NCBI GenBank assembly: GCA_049509915.1
Contig: JBEKZL010000276.1
Location: forward strand, 1-14,608
Direction: 5' to 3'
From: JBEKYD01 sp049509915
GTDB taxonomy: Bacteria > Acidobacteriota > Terriglobia > Bryobacterales > Bryobacteraceae
DNA: 14,608 nucleotides
The translations under genes were made by a program, and so were the position numbers. The notes beneath the pieces are model-generated. The model did no database searches. It saw only the letters and a program-made list of their open reading frames with translations, and was not told the DNA's origin. This document shows positions 6,007-12,242 of this stretch, in pieces (the first letter of the stretch is position 1; each line of letters starts with the position of its first letter).

Positions 6007-6049
6007 CTCCACGGACCTCACCGTGGAGTGGACTCTCAGGTGCTGAGAG
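6007..6049. repeat. Two tandem perfect hairpins
   Basis: CTCCACGG (6007-6014) pairs with CCGTGGAG (6021-6028) around ACCTCA, and four bases later CTCTCAG (6033-6039) pairs with CTGAGAG (6043-6049) around GTG. Both stems are perfect (8 and 7 bp). They lie 13 bp before the long inverted repeat at 6063. No T-run follows either. Confidence 0.55.
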
Positions 6050-6062
6050 ACTCAATATCAGT

Positions 6063-6134
6063 CACCAATGAACACCGATGAACGCAGATAAAACTTTGGT
6101 TTGTTTCATCGGTGTTTATCGGCGCTCATCGGTG
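6063..6134. repeat. Long inverted repeat built of 10-bp GATGAACACC units
   Basis: Two 32-nt arms (6063-6094 and the reverse complement of 6103-6134) match at 25 of 32 positions, around the 8-nt loop TTTGGTTT. Each arm is itself a tandem array with about 10-bp period, roughly GATGAACACC repeated three times (left arm GAACACCGATGAACGCAGAT; right arm CATCGGTGTTTATCGGCGCT read on the plus strand). Nearly all differences are A/G swaps. I believe closely similar ATCGGTGTTCATCGGTGG-like repeats occur scattered between genes in acidobacterial, planctomycete and related genomes; this is recollection, not a search. Confidence 0.65.
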
Positions 6135-6167
6135 GCTATATTTCTTCACAGCTCTTTCAGTCTGCTA

Positions 6168-6187
6168 CGCCGGGATTCCTCCCGGCG
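6168..6187. repeat. Perfect GC-rich hairpin 84 bp before the next gene
   Basis: CGCCGGG (6168-6174) and CCCGGCG (6181-6187) pair perfectly around ATTCCT. Further on, TCGCAT...ATGCGA around 6194-6219 offers a weaker second pairing. The hairpin precedes the Shine-Dalgarno (TAGGAG, 6257-6262) of the gene at 6271. Confidence 0.45.
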
Positions 6188-6270
6188 CTCGTCTCGCATA
6201 GGCTTGTTATGCCATGCGAAAAGCCAGCGCCTCGCCGCTACTGCACATATATCCTTAGGAGCTCGAAACC

Positions 6271-6930
6271 ATGGCCTACGAATCGTCATCCACCCCGAAA
6301 CCCCGCGACCCCCGCGCCCTCAACGCCTACCGCCACGGCCTCACCGGCCAGGTCCACATCCTCACCCCCGACGACGAGATCGCCTACCGCAAACACTGCG
6401 CCGGCATCCACGAGTCCTTCGCCCCCGTCGGCGGCATGGAAACCGACCTCGTCCAAGCCATCGCCAACGACCGCTGGACCCTCAACCGCGCCGGCGCCAT
6501 CGAAGGCTCCATCTTCGCCATCGGCGTCGGCCAGCCCACCCACGGCACCTCCGGCAATCCCCAAGTTGACGTCGCCCTCGCCCAGGCCCGAGTCTGGCTC
6601 GACGAGGGCAAGAACCTCCAGCTCCTCTCCCTCTACGCGCACCGCATCCAGAACCGCGTGAGCAAGAACAAAAAGATGCTCGACGACCTCCAGCAGCAGC
6701 GCCAGGCCGCCCTCCAGCGCGCCGCCGAAGAGGTCGCCCTCCTCACCCAACTCGCTGCCAGTAAGGGAGAAACCTACGATATTGAGCGCGACTACCCGCG
6801 CCAGGCCTTCCCCCCGCAATTTGATTTTTCAATCCCGGAAATCGCCCGCCTCTCCACCCACCTGACCCGCCTCGCCGAGGCCAAAAAGCTCCTCCAAGAC
6901 TCCCCAAAGGTCCTCCGTAAGGCCGCCTAA
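6271..6930 (+). CDS. Protein of an unassigned multi-copy 'NAYRHGL' family
   Basis: This 219-residue soluble protein has no signal peptide or membrane segment. Near the N-terminus it reads DPRALNAYRHGLTGQVHIL (about 13-31), then DDEIAYRKHCAGIHESFAPV and ETDLVQAIANDRWTLNRAGA. This matches a family I recognise from soil-bacterial genomes, usually with a GPxTPEGKARSxxNAxRHGL leader, an acidic segment and an ETDLVxxxAxARWRLxR helix; I know of no function. The middle (about 130-165) is a charged helix likely to form a coiled coil (KNKKMLDDLQQQRQAALQRA). The usual GPxTPEGK leader is short here. Codon use is extreme, with most codons ending in C over the first 150 residues, unlike the adjacent ypdA or Uma2 remnant. 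TAGGAG lies 8 bases before the ATG. The gene stands alone between two clusters of hairpins, which suggests horizontal origin or association with a repeat element. Confidence 0.75.
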   Translation: MAYESSSTPKPRDPRALNAYRHGLTGQVHILTPDDEIAYRKHCAGIHESFAPVGGMETDLVQAIANDRWTLNRAGAIEGSIFAIGVGQPTHGTSGNPQVDVALAQARVWLDEGKNLQLLSLYAHRIQNRVSKNKKMLDDLQQQRQAALQRAAEEVALLTQLAASKGETYDIERDYPRQAFPPQFDFSIPEIARLSTHLTRLAEAKKLLQDSPKVLRKAA

Positions 6931-6938
6931 GGCCGCCG

Positions 6939-7016
6939 GACCGCGAAAAACACGGTCGTTTAGGGCGCCGTGGAGCGAACTCTGCCCTAAGTCTGTCTGC
7001 CTTCCGTGCCGCAGAC
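6939..7016 (+). terminator. Three consecutive hairpins after the NAYRHGL gene, candidate termination region
   Basis: GACCG/CGGTC (6939-6943, 6953-6957) closes around CGAAAAACA. TTAGGGC/GCCCTAA (6960-6966, 6984-6990) is a perfect 7-bp stem that also contains GAG-CGAA-CTC. GTCTGC/GCAGAC (6995-7000, 7011-7016) closes a 10-nt loop. The first starts 8 bases past the stop codon. The first is followed by a short GTTTA but none by a true T-run, so termination strength is uncertain. Confidence 0.4.
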
Positions 7017-7095
7017 TGTCAGTCCGCCGCGTCGGCTTTCGACGTTCTTGTCTTTCGTAGCGCAGGCGATCTCTGTCGCGGGTGTTTTGGTCGTC

Positions 7096-7120
7096 GGCTG
7101 CCAGGATTTTTCCGGCAGCC
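7096..7120 (+). promoter_or_regulatory. Strong hairpin in the alaS upstream region
   Basis: GGCTGCC (7096-7102) pairs with GGCAGCC (7114-7120), and GG/CC inside extends the stem past one bulged A to a 6-nt loop ATTTTT. It lies 97 bp ahead of the alaS start. It may be the end of an upstream transcript or part of an alaS leader; it is not followed by a T-run and does not resemble a T-box. Confidence 0.35.
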
Positions 7121-7179
7121 CTGAACGTCCGGACTCAAACCTCCCAACCCCTCCCGCCCACCGTCACCGTATCTCCCGC

Positions 7180-7185
7180 TACAAT
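7180..7185 (+). promoter_or_regulatory. Possible -10 element of the alaS promoter
   Basis: TACAAT matches the sigma-70 -10 consensus at five of six positions and lies 32 bp ahead of the alaS GTG, giving a leader of about 25 nt. No good -35 box is found at 16-18 bp spacing, so this is weak. Confidence 0.25.
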
Positions 7186-7217
7186 TGAATTTCAACCCCT
7201 TCGGCATAAGGATTCCA

Positions 7218-9854
7218 GTGACAGGTCACGAGATCAGGCAGTGCTTTCTCGATTTTTTCGCCGCGCGCGGCCATCGCCCGGTGCGCAGTTCCTCGTTGGT
7301 TCCGGCCAACGACCCTACGCTGCTATTCACCAACGCCGGCATGAACCAGTTCAAGGACGTCTTCCTCGGGCTGGAAAAGCGCGACTATTTGCGCGCTACT
7401 TCCTCGCAGAAATGTGTCCGCGCCGGCGGCAAGCATAACGACCTCGAAAACGTCGGCTATACCCGCCGCCATCACACTTTCTTCGAGATGCTGGGCAATT
7501 TTTCCTTCGGCGATTATTTCAAAGCCGACGCCATCGAGTACGCCTGGGACCTCATCACCAAAACCTACGGCCTGCCCAAGGAAAAACTCTACGTCACCGT
7601 ATTTCGCGAGGACGACGACGCCGACCTGCTCTGGCAAAAGGTCGCCGGCGTCCCCGCCAGCCGCATCTTCCGCCTCGACGAGAAGGACAATTTCTGGCAG
7701 ATGGGCGAAACCGGCCCCTGCGGTCCGTGCTCGGAAATTCACTACGACCTCGGTCCGGAAGCCGCCGAGCCCGGCCGTGAGCACGAACAGTTTCCCGACG
7801 ATGCCGGCGGTCGTTTCGTCGAAATCTGGAACCTGGTCTTCATGCAATTCGACCGCGACGCCCAGGGCAAACTCACTCCCCTGCCTCGTCCTTCGATCGA
7901 TACCGGCATGGGCCTGGAGCGCATCGCCGCCGTGCTGCAGGGCAGGATTTCCAACTACGACACCGACCTGATTCGCCCCATCATCGATCACGCCGCCGAC
8001 CTGTTCGGCCTCGCCTACGGCGCCGCCGCCCGCGTCGATACCGCCCTGCGCATCGCCGCCGACCACGCCCGCGCCGCCGCGTTTCTGATTCACGACGGCG
8101 TCCTGCCCTCTAACGATGGCCGCGGCTACGTGCTGCGCAAGATCATGCGCCGCGCCATGCGCAACGTGCGCCTGATCGGCGTGGAAGATCCGTTTCTTTA
8201 TAAGCTCACCGGGTACGTAGCCGCGCTGATGAAATCTCCCTATCCGGAGTTGATGGAAAGTGTCGAGCGCGTGGCCCGCGTGGTGAAGGATGAGGAACAC
8301 CGCTATGCCACCACCTTCCTGGTAGCCGAGAAGATGTTCCAGGATTCCATCAGAACGCTGGCCGGCCGCCAGATCCCCGGAGCGCTCTCGTTCAAGCTCT
8401 ACGACACTTATGGCCTGGCCCTCGACGAGCAGGAGGAGATGGCTCGCGAACACGGCCTCGCGCTCGACCGCGAAGCTTTCGACGAGGAAATGAAGGCGCA
8501 GCGCGAGCGCGCCCGCGCCAGTTGGAAGGGCGCGGAAAAAGCCGCCGTCGCGCCCGCCTACCAGAAGCTGCTGGAGCGCGGCCGAACCAGATTTCTCGGC
8601 TACACCGATCTCGCCGCCGAGTGCCGCGTGATCTCTCTCATAGTCGATCGCGAGCCTGTGCCCCAAGTCCCCGCCGGCGCCAAAGCCGAGTTGGTATTCG
8701 ACCAGACTCCCTTCTACGCCGAGACCGGCGGCCAGGTGGGCGACCGCGGCTCGCTCTATGCGGCGTCGGGCGAACCGGTGGCGAACGTCGAAACCGCTTT
8801 CCCCGGCGTGCCCGGATTGACCGTGCATCGCATCGCCGCGTTGGCGCCCATCGCCGTCGGCGACGTCCTCCGCGCCGAGGTAGCCACGCCCCTGCGCAAC
8901 GCCACCCGCCGCAACCATACCGCGACTCATTTGCTCCACGCCGCCCTGCGCCAGGTGCTGGGCACCCACGTCAAGCAGGCCGGTAGCGTGGTGGAACCTG
9001 GCCGCCTGCGTTTCGATTTCACCCACTACGCCGCCGTGGACCGCGCCGAAATCGACGAGGTCGAGCGCCTCATGAACGACCAGATCCTGCGCAATACCGA
9101 AGTCGCCACCCGCGTCATGGCGCTCGATCAGGCCATCGCCACCGGCGCCATGGCGCTGTTCGGCGAAAAGTACGGCGAGGAGGTGCGCGTGGTCAGCGTC
9201 CCCGGTTTCTCGACCGAGCTGTGCGGCGGCACGCACGTAAAGCGCACTGGCGATATCGGCGTCTGCAAGGTTGTCGCCGAAGGCAGCATCTCCTCCGGCG
9301 TGCGGCGCATCGAGGCCATTACCGGCGAAGCGGCCCTGCGGCAGTACCAACAGGCCAACGGCGCGCTCAAACGTATTTCCGAGCTGGTGCGCGCGTCCGA
9401 ACCGGAGCTGATCGAACAGGTGGAGCGGTTGCTCGAAACCGAGCACTCGCTCGAACACCAGGTCAAGCTGTTGAAGGAGAAACTGGCACAGGCGGCTTCG
9501 GGCGCGCTCGAATCCCAGGCGCGAGCGGTCAATGGCGCCCGCCTGCTTGCCGCGCGCCTCGACAGCATGGATCGCCAGCAACTGCGCACGCTTGCCGATT
9601 CGCTGCGCAATAAATGGAAATCGGCCGTGGTGATGCTGGCTTCGGTGGACGAAAATGGCGTGGCCATCGTCTGCGCCGTGACTAAGGATTTGACTGGTAA
9701 AGTGCAGGCCGGCAAGCTGGCCGCCGCGCTTTCCCAAGCCGTGGGCGGCAAAGGCGGCGGTCGCCCCGATATGGCTGAAGGCGGCGGCAAGGATACCTCC
9801 GCCTTGGCCGGCGCGCTGGAGCGGATCTCGGCCGAAGTGGAGACGAAACTTTGA
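7218..9854 (+). CDS. alaS: Alanyl-tRNA synthetase
   Basis: This enzyme charges tRNA-Ala with alanine and edits mischarged Ser/Gly-tRNA-Ala in the cytoplasm. The 878 residues match the full-length family (E. coli 876). The catalytic domain starts TGHEIRQCFLDFFAARGHRP and contains FTNAGMNQFKDVFLG and the motif 2 region HHTFFEMLGNFSFGDYFK. The editing domain has the zinc-binding HTATH (about 567) and CGGTH (about 669). The C-Ala domain ends with GGKGGGRPDMAEGGGKD (about 842-858). The frame extends to a TTG at 7185, but the GTG at 7218 is chosen because AAGGA lies 5 bases before it and the protein then begins at the usual family start. The gene is followed directly by ypdA with a 4-bp overlap, implying co-translation. 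Codons are strongly GC-biased, which leaves a very long spurious frame on the opposite strand. Confidence 0.98.
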   Translation: MTGHEIRQCFLDFFAARGHRPVRSSSLVPANDPTLLFTNAGMNQFKDVFLGLEKRDYLRATSSQKCVRAGGKHNDLENVGYTRRHHTFFEMLGNFSFGDYFKADAIEYAWDLITKTYGLPKEKLYVTVFREDDDADLLWQKVAGVPASRIFRLDEKDNFWQMGETGPCGPCSEIHYDLGPEAAEPGREHEQFPDDAGGRFVEIWNLVFMQFDRDAQGKLTPLPRPSIDTGMGLERIAAVLQGRISNYDTDLIRPIIDHAADLFGLAYGAAARVDTALRIAADHARAAAFLIHDGVLPSNDGRGYVLRKIMRRAMRNVRLIGVEDPFLYKLTGYVAALMKSPYPELMESVERVARVVKDEEHRYATTFLVAEKMFQDSIRTLAGRQIPGALSFKLYDTYGLALDEQEEMAREHGLALDREAFDEEMKAQRERARASWKGAEKAAVAPAYQKLLERGRTRFLGYTDLAAECRVISLIVDREPVPQVPAGAKAELVFDQTPFYAETGGQVGDRGSLYAASGEPVANVETAFPGVPGLTVHRIAALAPIAVGDVLRAEVATPLRNATRRNHTATHLLHAALRQVLGTHVKQAGSVVEPGRLRFDFTHYAAVDRAEIDEVERLMNDQILRNTEVATRVMALDQAIATGAMALFGEKYGEEVRVVSVPGFSTELCGGTHVKRTGDIGVCKVVAEGSISSGVRRIEAITGEAALRQYQQANGALKRISELVRASEPELIEQVERLLETEHSLEHQVKLLKEKLAQAASGALESQARAVNGARLLAARLDSMDRQQLRTLADSLRNKWKSAVVMLASVDENGVAIVCAVTKDLTGKVQAGKLAAALSQAVGGKGGGRPDMAEGGGKDTSALAGALERISAEVETKL

Positions 9855-10867
9855 CCGAGGCGCCTTTGAATGAATCCGCCGTTAACGCCGAATCGATAGA
9901 TGTCGTGGTGGTGGGCGCCGGCCCCACCGGCCTCGCTTGCGGCATCGAGCTCAAGCGACGCGGCGTCCGCGCCGTGCTGATCGAAAAAGGCTGCGTGGTC
10001 AACTCGATCTACAACTATCCCACCAACATGGTGTTCTTCACCACGCCCGAGTTGCTGGAAATTGGGGACATCCCTATGACCAGTCTCAACGAAAAGCCCA
10101 ACCGCCACGAAGCTCTGAAATACTACCGCCGCGTGGCCGATCATTACAAGCTCGACATCCGCCAGTACGAACGCGTGGACCGCATCACCGGCGAAGACAA
10201 CGCCTTCGAAGTATCTTCCACCGATCGCTCCGGCTGTCCTCACTCCTATCGCGCCCGTAAGATCGTACTGGCCTCCGGTTACTACGACGTGGCTAACCGG
10301 CTCGATGTCCCCGGCGAGGATCTCGACAAGGTCTTGCATTACTATAAGGAGCCGCATCCTTATTACAACCACGACGTGGCCGTGATCGGGGCCAAAAACT
10401 CCGCCGCCATTGCCGCGCTGGAACTCTTTTGGACCGGAGCGCGCGTGACCCTGATTCACCGCGGCGCGGGAATTTCCACCAAGGTGAAATATTGGATAAA
10501 GCCGAATATCGAAAACCGTATTAAATGCGGAGAGATCCCGGCCTACTTTAACTCCCGGGTGGTTGAAATTCAGCAGCGAGCCATCCGCGTGGCGACACCC
10601 GAAGGTGAAGTTACCCTAAAGAACGATTTTGTCTTTGCCCTGATCGGGTATCGTCCCGACCTCGCTTTTCTCAGTTCGCTCGGCATCGCGCTGGAACCAA
10701 CTACTAGAAAGCCCCGTACCAATCCCGAGACTCTGGAAAGTGAACGCGCGGGCATCTATCTGGCCGGAGTGATCGTAGCCGGCATGCACACCAACGAAAT
10801 CTTCATTGAAAACGGGCGGTTTCACGGGCGCGCCATCGCCGACTCCATCGCTTTGCGCATTGGTTAG
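9851..10867 (+). CDS. ypdA: YpdA-family bacillithiol-disulfide reductase-like flavoprotein
   Basis: This is a 338-residue FAD/NAD(P)H oxidoreductase of the YpdA (Bdr) family, which reduces bacillithiol disulfide with NADPH in Firmicutes. The FAD-binding GAGPTG is at 22-27, then EKGCVVNSIYNYPTNMVFFT (45-64), a family hallmark. The second dinucleotide fold VAVIGAKNSAAIAALELF is at about 176-193 and shows the GxKNSA form seen in YpdA rather than in thioredoxin reductases. There is no CxxC redox motif. The Cys that Firmicute YpdA proteins carry in GGGPCG is Thr26 here; the nearest Cys is Cys30. The TTG start overlaps the alaS stop (TTGA), with GGAGA about 7 bases upstream. Acidobacteria that make bacillithiol-type thiols are expected to have such an enzyme; no other bacillithiol gene is in the window. 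Family assignment is firm, exact substrate inferred. Confidence 0.9.
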   Translation: MTEAPLNESAVNAESIDVVVVGAGPTGLACGIELKRRGVRAVLIEKGCVVNSIYNYPTNMVFFTTPELLEIGDIPMTSLNEKPNRHEALKYYRRVADHYKLDIRQYERVDRITGEDNAFEVSSTDRSGCPHSYRARKIVLASGYYDVANRLDVPGEDLDKVLHYYKEPHPYYNHDVAVIGAKNSAAIAALELFWTGARVTLIHRGAGISTKVKYWIKPNIENRIKCGEIPAYFNSRVVEIQQRAIRVATPEGEVTLKNDFVFALIGYRPDLAFLSSLGIALEPTTRKPRTNPETLESERAGIYLAGVIVAGMHTNEIFIENGRFHGRAIADSIALRIG

Positions 10868-10934
10868 TACGTTTCCAACCCGCCAGTGAAACTTCGCCCA
10901 GCCGCCCCGAATCTAACAGTGCGAAGGGGGCTGA

Positions 10935-11141
10935 ATGCTACAGACCATTTTCGGAGCTATCTTCAGATGCTCGCATCAACGTGTTAGTTTCCCTCAAACA
11001 CGCCGCGGCGGATCGCCTGCCACGTACATTGCGTGTCTGGAGTGCGGCAAGGAATTCGCCTACGATTGGAAGAACATGCGCGTGGGCCAGGAAGTAGATA
11101 CACCGCGCGCCGTGGGAGAGCCCCAGCCGGCCTTACGCTAA
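10935..11141 (+). CDS. Small putative zinc-ribbon protein (68 aa)
   Basis: The protein reads MLQTIFGAIFRCSHQRVSFP, then a TRRGGSPATYIACLECGKEF segment and YDWKNMRVGQ. Cys12 and His14 with Cys34 and Cys37 (C-x-H ... C-x-x-C) form a plausible four-ligand zinc site. I associate this layout (CSH...TYxxCLxCGKxFAYDWxxM) with small conserved acidobacterial proteins of unknown role. AAGGGGG lies 5 bases ahead of the ATG, a strong Shine-Dalgarno, which supports it as a real gene. It is 67 bp downstream of ypdA on the same strand and could be co-transcribed; it converges on anmK with only 21 bp between stops. Reality is well supported; function is unknown. Confidence 0.75.
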   Translation: MLQTIFGAIFRCSHQRVSFPQTRRGGSPATYIACLECGKEFAYDWKNMRVGQEVDTPRAVGEPQPALR

Positions 11142-11162
11142 CCGCGGTCAGCGCATTTTCCG

Positions 11163-12242
11163 TCACCGAGTGATGTTGCCGAGGGTAACCGCCCTCCTGG
11201 CGCCGGTAGCCGATGGCAGGTTTCCCGGCTGGCGGCGCCAGCTTAGCCAGGCCAGTACTGCAAAGGCGATGGCTTCTTTCGCGTCCACATCAATTCCGTA
11301 ATCGCCCGAAGTGGCAATTGCCGCATCAGGCAGGAAACCAGCCAGGTGGGCGAGGAGCACGGGGTTGTGCGCGCCGCCGCCGGAGACGATCAGCTCGGCC
11401 TCGCCGCCCGCGGCTTGCCGTACTCCGGCGGCGATGGTCGCGGCGGTCAGTACGGTGGCAGTCGCAATCAAATCCACCAGCCCGGTGCCAGACCGCATCA
11501 TGCGTGCTATGAATTGCGCACCGTACTGTTCACGCCCCGCGCTCTTGGGAGGCTTGCGGCGATAGTAGGCATCCGACAGCAACCGGTCGAGCAGTTTGTG
11601 GTCGATCTTGCCCGACACCGCGATGCGGGCGCCGCGATCATAGCGGAGCTTACCGCCCGAATACTCCCTTACCAGGGCGTCGATCGCCATATTGCCCGGG
11701 CCGGTATCGAACGCGAGTACCTGCTCAGGTTTAGCGCTCGCCGGGATCACGGTAATGTTCGCAATGCCGCCGATATTGAGCGCCACGCGGGTGCGCCGCG
11801 GATGGCGGAACAGCAGGTAATCGACCAACGGAACCAGCGGCGCGCCCTGGCCGCCGGCGGCGATGTCGCGCGCGCGAAAATTCGCGACCACTGGAATTCC
11901 CGTGCGCTCGGCCACGACCGCCGATTCTCCAAGCTGCAGCGTATGCCTTCCACCGCTGTGGTAGACCGTCTGCCCATGGCAGCCGATCAGTTCCACCGCG
12001 CCATGGCGCCCGACCGCCGACTGGACCGCGCGGGCGTATATCTCGCCCAACTCGAAATTGAGCCGCGACACCCGCTCGATTTCGACCGGCTCCCGATACC
12101 ACCGCAACAGCTCTTCGCGGATTCGGGCGGGATACGGAGTCGAGGTGAAACCGACGGTGCGGACCCGCCCGCGGACGATTTCTACAATTGCCACGTCGAT
12201 GCCATCGAGCGACGTGCCGCTCATCACTCCGGCGACCTTCAT
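11163..12242 (-). CDS. anmK: Anhydro-N-acetylmuramic acid kinase
   Basis: AnmK phosphorylates and opens 1,6-anhydro-MurNAc to MurNAc-6-phosphate in peptidoglycan recycling. The 359 residues carry the family motifs in order: GVMSGTSLDGIDVA (5-18, ATP-binding), IGCHGQTVYH (86-95), DIAAGGQGAPLVPLVD (126-141), NIGGIAN (156-162), FDTGPGNMAIDAL (178-190, with the aspartate that acts as catalytic base in characterised enzymes), RKPPKSAGREQYG (229-241) and VSGGGAHNP (286-294). Nothing is missing. The ATG at 12242 overlaps the mutS stop by 4 bp (ATGA), so translation is probably coupled to mutS. The next recycling enzyme (MurQ etherase) is not in the window. Confidence 0.97.
   Translation of the reverse strand: MKVAGVMSGTSLDGIDVAIVEIVRGRVRTVGFTSTPYPARIREELLRWYREPVEIERVSRLNFELGEIYARAVQSAVGRHGAVELIGCHGQTVYHSGGRHTLQLGESAVVAERTGIPVVANFRARDIAAGGQGAPLVPLVDYLLFRHPRRTRVALNIGGIANITVIPASAKPEQVLAFDTGPGNMAIDALVREYSGGKLRYDRGARIAVSGKIDHKLLDRLLSDAYYRRKPPKSAGREQYGAQFIARMMRSGTGLVDLIATATVLTAATIAAGVRQAAGGEAELIVSGGGAHNPVLLAHLAGFLPDAAIATSGDYGIDVDAKEAIAFAVLAWLSWRRQPGNLPSATGARRAVTLGNITR

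Larger units (their letters stand above)
5807..6270. other. Hairpin-rich intergenic region
   Basis: These 464 bp carry no protein gene I can support, but five separate hairpins: 5877-5895, 6007-6028, 6033-6049, 6063-6134 and 6168-6187, the last four within 180 bp. The short frames present lack family resemblance. The density of perfect stems is much higher than elsewhere in the window and suggests a structured transcript or clustered repeat elements ahead of the gene at 6271. Confidence 0.6.
6931..7217. other. Leader/intergenic region between the NAYRHGL gene and alaS
   Basis: These 287 bp carry no supported protein gene. They contain three consecutive hairpins right after the upstream stop codon (6939-7016), a stronger hairpin at 7096-7120, and a possible -10 element (7180-7185) in front of alaS. 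I checked for a T-box-like leader and see neither the conserved T-box sequence nor a terminator/antiterminator pair. Confidence 0.55.

Noticed and set aside
6063..6134. CRISPR array
   Set aside because: The repeated units are only about 10 bp, directly adjacent without unique spacers, and arranged as an inverted repeat.
6931..7217. T-box riboswitch ahead of alaS
   Set aside because: No T-box consensus and no terminator/antiterminator pair are visible.
7323..9737. 804-aa open frame on the minus strand
   Set aside because: It lies wholly antisense to alaS, is a result of GC-biased codons, has low-complexity Gly/Ala/His/Asp composition and no recognisable domain.
9128..10459. 443-aa open frame on the minus strand spanning the ends of alaS and ypdA
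   Set aside because: It is antisense to two certain genes and shows no family resemblance.
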